Shown here: positions 58,936 through 64,000 of the stretch, one piece after another
Numbering within the stretch: the first letter of the stretch is position 1
How the letters are laid out: every line of letters begins with the position of its first letter
Source: Streptomyces cavernicola
GTDB lineage: Bacteria; Actinomycetota; Actinomycetes; Streptomycetales; Streptomycetaceae
Direction: 5' to 3'
DNA: 64,000 bases
Assembly: GCF_029968035.1 (NCBI RefSeq)
Contig: NZ_JASCIQ010000004.1
Location: 62,001-126,000, forward strand
Translations under genes and position numbers: made by a program
The notes under the pieces: generated by a model
What the model was told of the DNA's origin: nothing
The model's database searches: none
Seen by the model: only the letters and a program-made list of their open reading frames with translations

Positions 58936-60075
58936 TCAGCCGACCCGACGGCCGAGCGCCAGCGTCAGTTCGAGGACCCGTTGGGGCGATGCGAGGTCCG
59001 GGAACAGTTCCCGCAGCTGCGACATCCGGTACCGGACGGTCTGGGGGTGGACGAACAGCGCCGCCGCCACGTCGTCCCGCCTGCCCTGGTGCAGCAGCCA
59101 CTCCCGCAGCGTCTCCTCAAGGCGTCGCGCGGTCGCGGGAGGCAGGGTCCGCAAGGGTGCGAGGGCTCGGGCGCGCAGGTCCGCGTACGCGTCCGCGTCG
59201 GCGCTCAGCACCAGCTCGGGCAGGTGGTCCTCGGTGTCGCGGATGTCGGCGGAGAGGGAGCGGGCGCGTACGGCTCGTGCGTACGAGGCGGACGCGCGCG
59301 TCCATGGCCGGGCGGGGCCGACCACGGCGGTGCGGTCGGTCAGTTGCCGCAGGAGACGCGGTCGGTCGGCGTCGGGGACGAGGAGGACACCGGTGGCGTC
59401 CGGGAGATCGTCGAGGACGAGGGTGCTGGGGTCGAGCGCGCGGTAGGCGGGCCAGGCCTGGGCGGCGGGCAGCAGGACCGCGGTCAGCGTGTCCGGGGGC
59501 TGCCACCCGACCCGTTGAGCAGAGGCCTGCACCACGTCCGGGCTCGCGCCGGCGAGGAGGTCGCGGGCCAGGTGTTCCAGGTGGCGTTCGTGGGCTCGGC
59601 CCCGGGCGGCGAGTTCGTCGGCGTGGCCCGCGGCGCTGGCGGCGGAGAGCTCGTCGATGTAGGCGAAGGTCAGCTCGGCGAACTTGGCGACCTCGGCGGC
59701 GGGCAGACCTGCGGGTACGGCGCCTTCCGCCAGGCATCGCCAGGCCACGCGGGCGCCGACGCGGTAGGCGCTGAGCAGGGCGTCCATCGACCGGCCGTCG
59801 CGGACCTCGCCGCGGCCCAGTTCGTAGGCCGCGTCGCCGGCGTCGCCGCCGGTGGCGTTGCCGCTCGCGAGGTCGAGGTAGTGGCCCAGGGCGGTGCGGA
59901 CGGCTCGGCGGATGGTGCCGCCCATGCGGCCCGAGAGGGCGTTGGCGTAGGGCGGGACCTCGTCGATGATCGCCTGGACGACCTCGTCGGCGGTGGTCCG
60001 CAGCGTGGCCCGTAGTGCTGTGACCGTCGTCTCATCCAGGGCCAGTTCGCTGGCCCTCCGGATCGCTTGGCTCAC
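58936..60075 (-). CDS. PucR-family regulator
   Basis: 379 residues from GTG 60075; TTG 60096 would add seven. A GGDEF-like central part contains LTAVLLPAAQAWPAYRALDP and SYARAVRARSL. A C-terminal PucR HTH_30 helix pair (DVAAALFVHPQTVRYRMSQL) follows. PucR/CdaR proteins control purine, sugar-acid or lipid genes. This one is divergent from a reductase/desaturase pair with an 87-bp gap and probably regulates it. Confidence 0.85.
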   Translation of the reverse strand: MSQAIRRASELALDETTVTALRATLRTTADEVVQAIIDEVPPYANALSGRMGGTIRRAVRTALGHYLDLASGNATGGDAGDAAYELGRGEVRDGRSMDALLSAYRVGARVAWRCLAEGAVPAGLPAAEVAKFAELTFAYIDELSAASAAGHADELAARGRAHERHLEHLARDLLAGASPDVVQASAQRVGWQPPDTLTAVLLPAAQAWPAYRALDPSTLVLDDLPDATGVLLVPDADRPRLLRQLTDRTAVVGPARPWTRASASYARAVRARSLSADIRDTEDHLPELVLSADADAYADLRARALAPLRTLPPATARRLEETLREWLLHQGRRDDVAAALFVHPQTVRYRMSQLRELFPDLASPQRVLELTLALGRRVG

Positions 60076-60162
60076 GTTTTTGTCCCCTGTGAACAATTCT
60101 GCCGACCAAATTTACGTCCTACGGTCAGGACTTTACGCCTTGAAGCGCAGCAAGCTGGGGCC

Positions 60163-61227
60163 ATGACGAGTACAGCCCTCCGCAGCAGGGCGTGGAAACT
60201 GCTGGAGATGGTCACGACGCCGCTGCTGCCGTCGGACTATCTCGACCTGGTCAGCCCGCTGCGTGCGGGCGCCGACCTGCGTGGCCGCATCGAGGCCGTG
60301 CGCCCCGAGACGGCCGACGCCGCGACCGTCGTGATCAGGCCGGGCCGGGGCTGGCGCGGCCACACGGCCGGTCAGTACGTACGGATCGGGGTCGATGTCG
60401 ACGGGGTGCGCCTGTGGCGTGCCTACTCCCTCACCTCGCCCACCGACCGCGAGGACGGCCGCGTCACGATCACCGTGAAGGCGATCCCGGACGGCAAGGT
60501 CAGCAACCACCTGGTCCGCAGGGCCGCACCGGGCACGCTGATCCACCTCGACCAGGCGACCGGTGACTTCGTACTGCCGCAGGCCAAGCCCGCCAAGGTG
60601 CTCTACCTGACGGCCGGCAGCGGCATCACGCCCGTGATGGGCATGCTGCGCGACAGCGAGTCCGATGCCATCGACGACATCGCCATGGTCCACTGCGCGC
60701 CGCAGCCGCAGGACGTGATCTTCCGCGACGAACTGCACGGGCTGGTCGCGGAGGAGAAGCTGCGGCTCACCGAGGTGCACACCGACACGGACGGCATGCT
60801 CGACATCGCCCGTCTCGACGCACTCGTGCCCGACTGGGCCGAGCGCGAGACCTGGGCGTGCGGGCCCGCGGGCCTGCTCGACGCCGCCGAGGAGCACTGG
60901 ACCGCCCACGGGGTGCGGGAGCGTCTGCACACCGAGCGCTTCCGCCCCAGCGTCGTCGCCGCGGGCGACGGCGGCGAGGTCACGTTCAGCACGACCGGCA
61001 GGACCGTCGACGCGGACGGCGCCACGCCGCTCCTCGACGTCGGCGAGGAGGCCGGCGTGCTCATGCCCTCCGGGTGCCGCATGGGCATCTGCTTCGGCTG
61101 CGTCACGCCCCTGAAGGCGGGCGCCGTCCGCGACCTGCGCACCGGCGAGATCACCGAGGGCGAGCCGGGCGTCCTCATCCAGACCTGTGTGTCCGCCGCG
61201 GCGGGCCCCTGCGACATCGAACGGTAG
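60163..61227 (+). CDS. Ferredoxin reductase for the fatty-acid desaturase
   Basis: 354 residues from ATG 60163. It contains an FAD-binding RAYSLTSP, the NAD(P) motif YLTAGSGITPVMGML, ACGPAGLLD and a C-terminal [2Fe-2S] ferredoxin (SGCRMGICFGCVTPLKAG, then the fourth Cys in QTCVSA). The order matches Rv3230c, which supplies electrons to the desaturase DesA3 in mycobacteria. The next gene starts 7 bp on, so they form one operon. Confidence 0.88.
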   Translation: MTSTALRSRAWKLLEMVTTPLLPSDYLDLVSPLRAGADLRGRIEAVRPETADAATVVIRPGRGWRGHTAGQYVRIGVDVDGVRLWRAYSLTSPTDREDGRVTITVKAIPDGKVSNHLVRRAAPGTLIHLDQATGDFVLPQAKPAKVLYLTAGSGITPVMGMLRDSESDAIDDIAMVHCAPQPQDVIFRDELHGLVAEEKLRLTEVHTDTDGMLDIARLDALVPDWAERETWACGPAGLLDAAEEHWTAHGVRERLHTERFRPSVVAAGDGGEVTFSTTGRTVDADGATPLLDVGEEAGVLMPSGCRMGICFGCVTPLKAGAVRDLRTGEITEGEPGVLIQTCVSAAAGPCDIER

Positions 61228-61234
61228 GAACACC

Positions 61235-62353
61235 TTGACCGCCATCGACCCCACCGCCCACCTGACCGCGGAGCAGATCGAGGAGCTCGGCCGCGAGCTG
61301 GACGCGATCCGCGACGAGGTGATCGCCGACCGCGGCGAGAAGGACGCCGCGTACATCCGCAAGGTCATCTCGGCGCAGCGCAAGCTCGAACTGGCCAGCC
61401 GGGGCGTGCTGTTGTTCTCGTTCTTCCCGCCCGCGTGGATCCTCGGCACCGCAGGGCTTTCCGTGGCGAAGATCATGGACAACATGGAGATCGGCCACAA
61501 CGTCCTGCACGGCCAGTGGGACTGGATGCGGGACCCGAAGATCCACTCCACCACCTGGGAGTGGGACCACGCCTCGCCGTCCGACCAGTGGAAGCACTCG
61601 CACAACGAGCTGCACCACACGTACACGAACGTGATCGGCAAGGACAACGACCTCGGCTACGGCATCATGCGCGTCGACGAGGACCAGAAGTGGCACCCGT
61701 TCCACCTCGGCCAGCCGCTGTGGAACTTCGTCAACGCGTGCTTCTTCGAGTACGGCATCGCGGCGTACGACCTGGAGCTCGGCAGGAACCTGAGCAAGCG
61801 CCGCCGCAAGAACCCGGAGTTCCGCGCACGGGCGAAGGCCGTGGGCCGCAAGATCCGCAAGCAGGTGCTCAAGGACTACGTGATCCACCCGCTGCTGTCC
61901 GGCCCCTCCTTCATCACCACGCTCGCCGCCACGTTCACCGCGAACGTGGTCCGCAACCTCTGGACCCACTCCGTGATCATGTGCGGGCACTTCCCCGAGG
62001 GCGTGCAGGTCTTCGAGCGCCGGTCGATCAAGGGCGAGACGCGCGGCCAGTGGTACCTGCGCCAGATGATGGGCTCGGCGAACATCAGCGGCAGCAAGGC
62101 CATGCACTTCATGACCGGCAACCTGTCGCACCAGATCGAGCACCACCTGTTCCCGGACCTGCCGAGCAACCGGTACGCCGAGGTCTCGGTGAAGGTGCGC
62201 GCACTGTTCGAGAAGTACGAGCTGGAGTACGTCAGCGGGCCGCTGCCCAAGCAGGTGTTCTCCGCCTGGCGCAAGGTCTTCCGGCTCTCGCTGCCGAACA
62301 AGAACCCCAAGGTCAAGACGCCGGACCGCGAGAAGGAACTCGTCGCGGCCTGA
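61235..62353 (+). CDS. Membrane fatty-acid (acyl-CoA) desaturase, DesA3-like
   Basis: 372 residues from TTG 61235. Three histidine boxes for the di-iron site are present: GHNVLHGQW, HSHNELHHTYTN and HQIEHHLFPDLP. Four hydrophobic stretches fit an integral membrane enzyme. It would insert a delta-9-type double bond in acyl chains with O2 and electrons from the preceding reductase. The downstream gap has a hairpin terminator. A divergent PucR protein likely adjusts expression to membrane state. Confidence 0.88.
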   Translation: MTAIDPTAHLTAEQIEELGRELDAIRDEVIADRGEKDAAYIRKVISAQRKLELASRGVLLFSFFPPAWILGTAGLSVAKIMDNMEIGHNVLHGQWDWMRDPKIHSTTWEWDHASPSDQWKHSHNELHHTYTNVIGKDNDLGYGIMRVDEDQKWHPFHLGQPLWNFVNACFFEYGIAAYDLELGRNLSKRRRKNPEFRARAKAVGRKIRKQVLKDYVIHPLLSGPSFITTLAATFTANVVRNLWTHSVIMCGHFPEGVQVFERRSIKGETRGQWYLRQMMGSANISGSKAMHFMTGNLSHQIEHHLFPDLPSNRYAEVSVKVRALFEKYELEYVSGPLPKQVFSAWRKVFRLSLPNKNPKVKTPDREKELVAA

Positions 62354-62524
62354 GTCCTGGCACTCGGTTCCTTCCGCCGGACCGGGCGGCGCCCGGCTGC
62401 GGCGTCGGCCGCTCCGGCTCCAACTGCTGTTCGGCTTCGGCGAGTTCGGTGATCTGGTGGCTGCGCAGGTGTTTCGTGGGCCGCGCCGGAGTGCCAGGAT
62501 GCCTTGCCTGAGAGTGTTCTCGGC

Positions 62525-62547
62525 GCGGCCCCGCAAGGTGGGGCCGC
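62525..62547 (+). terminator. Hairpin terminator after the desaturase
   Basis: GCGGCCCC pairs with GGGGCCGC over a 7-base loop, 172 bp after the desaturase stop and 65 bp before the next start. Confidence 0.5.
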
Positions 62548-62611
62548 ATGTGCTGTGGCGCGCTGCGTTACGGCACTGCCGAGGGCGTGGTGACGGTGGG
62601 GAGCGTGGGGC

Positions 62612-64000
62612 GTGTTCGTCGGGCGGGATCGGGAACTGGCCGAATTGCGGAGCGCGTTGAAGGTGCAGCGGCTGATCACACTGACCGGCACCGCCGGGGT
62701 CGGCAAGAGCCGACTGGCCCGGCAGGCGGTCGAGCGCGAACAGGCCGCCGGCGGTGACGAGAGCTGCTGGGCCGACCTGTGGCAGCTGGCCGACGAGCGG
62801 ATGCTCGCGGCCCTGGTCTCGGATGCGTGCGGGTTGTCCGACCACACGCCCCGGATGCCGTTGGACGTCATCGTCCAGTGGATCGGCGAGCGCGAACTGC
62901 TGATCGTCCTCGACTCCTGTGAGCATGTGCTGCCCGCCTGCCGGCAGTTGGTGGAGACGCTGCTCGCGAAGTGCCCGCAGCTGACGATCCTGGCCACCAG
63001 CCGGGAGGTGTTCCACCTCGAGGACGAGCACGTGATGGTGGTCGAGCCGCTGCCGTGTGCGACGGACGCCGCGGAACTCTTCCTGCAGCGCGCGGAGCAG
63101 ATGGGCGTGGTGCCGCAGCCCGGTGAGCTGAACCATGTGACCGAGCTGTGCACGTATCTCGACGGGCTGCCGCTGGCCCTGGAGTTGGCGGCCGGGGCGC
63201 TGCGGCACAGCAGTATCGAGGATCTTCTGCGCCGTCCGCGGCACGATCTGCAGCGTGAGGAGAGCGATCCGGTACGCGTCCCGTCGCCACGCCGGCACGA
63301 GGTGCTGCGTACCGCCCTGGGGTGGAGTCACGAACTGTGCACGCCCAAGGAGCGGCTGCTGTGGGCCCGCCTTTCGATCGTGCTCGGACACGTCGACGCG
63401 CCGACGGCGGCCGCGCTGTGCGCCGGCGGCCCGCTGACCGCGGGTGATGTCGAGATCGCGCTGGCGGGCCTGGTGGACAAGTCGGTGGTCACCCGCCGCG
63501 GCGAGCGCTATCTGCTGCTCGACACGGTGCGCGAGTACGGGCGCATGTGGCTCACCGAGCTCGGGGAGCTGGACAGCATGGCCACCGCCCACGCCGCCCA
63601 TTTCCTCGCCCTGGCGCGGCAGGCCGACTCCACGTGGACGAGCGCCGAGCAGACCGGCTGGTACCGCACGATCAAGGACGCCCATCCCGATCTGTGCGCG
63701 GCGCTCGACTACTTGCTGGAGCACCGCGTCGACGATGCCCTGGAGCTGGCCACGCTGACCGGCTTCTACTGGACCTGCTGCGGCCATGCCCACACCGCCC
63801 AGCAGTATCTGGGCCGCGTGCTGCAGGCCGGGGACAGCGGACATCAGACGCTGATGAGGCAACGGGCCATCTGGGCACTGGGGTTGACGCATCTGCTGCA
63901 GGGCAACCACGCCACCGGAAACCATCTGGCCCGTCAGTGTCTGGCCCTGGCGCAGGGCGAACAGGATCCGTCCGGGCTGCTGCGCGCCGCCTATCTGCAG
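62612..64000 (+). CDS. Large ATPase regulator (NB-ARC/LuxR type), 3' end outside the window
   Basis: 463 codons are visible, open to the last base. From GTG 62612 the protein starts VFVGRDRELAELRSALK, with Walker A GTAGVGKS at 26-33 and Walker B LLIVLDSCEHV near 95. LPLALELAAGALRHSS and DTVREYGRMWL follow, then TPR-like helices. This is the ATPase part of actinobacterial LuxR/SARP-associated regulators. A C-terminal HTH, if present, lies beyond the window. It is likely a transcriptional regulator of a nearby cluster. Confidence 0.8.
   Translation, partial: MFVGRDRELAELRSALKVQRLITLTGTAGVGKSRLARQAVEREQAAGGDESCWADLWQLADERMLAALVSDACGLSDHTPRMPLDVIVQWIGERELLIVLDSCEHVLPACRQLVETLLAKCPQLTILATSREVFHLEDEHVMVVEPLPCATDAAELFLQRAEQMGVVPQPGELNHVTELCTYLDGLPLALELAAGALRHSSIEDLLRRPRHDLQREESDPVRVPSPRRHEVLRTALGWSHELCTPKERLLWARLSIVLGHVDAPTAAALCAGGPLTAGDVEIALAGLVDKSVVTRRGERYLLLDTVREYGRMWLTELGELDSMATAHAAHFLALARQADSTWTSAEQTGWYRTIKDAHPDLCAALDYLLEHRVDDALELATLTGFYWTCCGHAHTAQQYLGRVLQAGDSGHQTLMRQRAIWALGLTHLLQGNHATGNHLARQCLALAQGEQDPSGLLRAAYLQ

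Noticed and set aside
61175..63925. Long minus-strand frame opposite the desaturase and ATPase
   Set aside because: Same antisense artefact; the plus strand encodes histidine boxes and Walker motifs.

Overview
The window is high-GC actinobacterial DNA that looks like Streptomyces: GC-rich third codon positions, many GTG/TTG starts behind GGAGG-type ribosome sites, Tat and Sec secreted proteins, gamma-butyrolactone-receptor-type TetR proteins, NACHT and SMR genes, and many small one-component regulators beside catabolic operons. The mix of catabolic cassettes, IS and MITE-like elements, and at least ten broken genes suggests an accessory, probably chromosome-arm, region. No tRNA, rRNA or CRISPR array was seen.

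Layout. 1-5 kb: 3' end of a Gly/Ala-rich repetitive protein, two small conserved genes, an in-frame-stop pseudogene, a secreted small protein, and an IS5-family element sitting at the stop codon of a decayed XRE-type regulator. 5.2-9.7 kb: IclR regulator divergent from a malonate-type cluster (MatC-like carrier, crotonase-fold decarboxylase-like protein, MatB-like synthetase). 9.9-13 kb: Tat-exported beta-propeller/amidohydrolase. 13.3-15 kb: decayed catabolic genes, two of which were fused at a junction, and a 22-bp duplication that breaks a hydrolase. 15-20.3 kb (minus strand): a tight four-gene operon encoding a Rieske-less mononuclear-iron oxygenase, a reductase carrying the missing Rieske domain, a GST-fold protein, and a purine permease fused to an OHCU-decarboxylase-like domain. 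This architecture matches the NdmC/NdmD/NdmE methylxanthine N7-demethylase of Pseudomonas and is the most notable system here. 20.5-25 kb: small genes and remnants, a Vms1/eRF1-like protein and an HNH nuclease. 25.9-33 kb: secreted proteins, a CdiI-like immunity protein, a divergent pair sharing the same beta-propeller repeat, and tandem secreted EEP nucleases; the two promoter regions share an unusual TTGTCC/GGACAA motif. 33.4 kb: MITE-like element. 33.7-38 kb: DUF1963 protein, 5'-nucleotidase, MBL hydrolase. 38.1-40.8 kb: EF-hand protein / DUF6875-like protein / aromatic amino acid decarboxylase operon. 41-45 kb: SMR pair, LuxR regulator, two gamma-butyrolactone-receptor-like TetR genes with ARE-like sites, and a third TetR. 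45.3-52.2 kb: CoA-dependent catabolic operon (SDR, ADP-forming acyl-CoA synthetase, acyl-CoA dehydrogenase, enoyl-CoA hydratase, NCS1 permease). 52.2-57.4 kb: HxlR/DUF1330 pair, TetR, RibD-like reductase, membrane NACHT NTPase, SnoaL-like protein. 57.8-64 kb: second DUF1963 protein, PucR regulator divergent from a ferredoxin reductase/fatty-acid desaturase pair, and the start of a large ATPase regulator that runs off the window.

How the parts fit. The minus-strand operon at 15-20.3 kb would import a (methylated) purine, demethylate it and feed purine/urate breakdown. The 5.2-9.7 kb cluster would import a malonate-like diacid, activate it with CoA and decarboxylate it. The 45-52 kb operon would import an unknown substrate and degrade it by CoA-linked beta-oxidation under TetR control. 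Functions are inferred from residues and gene order read by eye; no database search was run.
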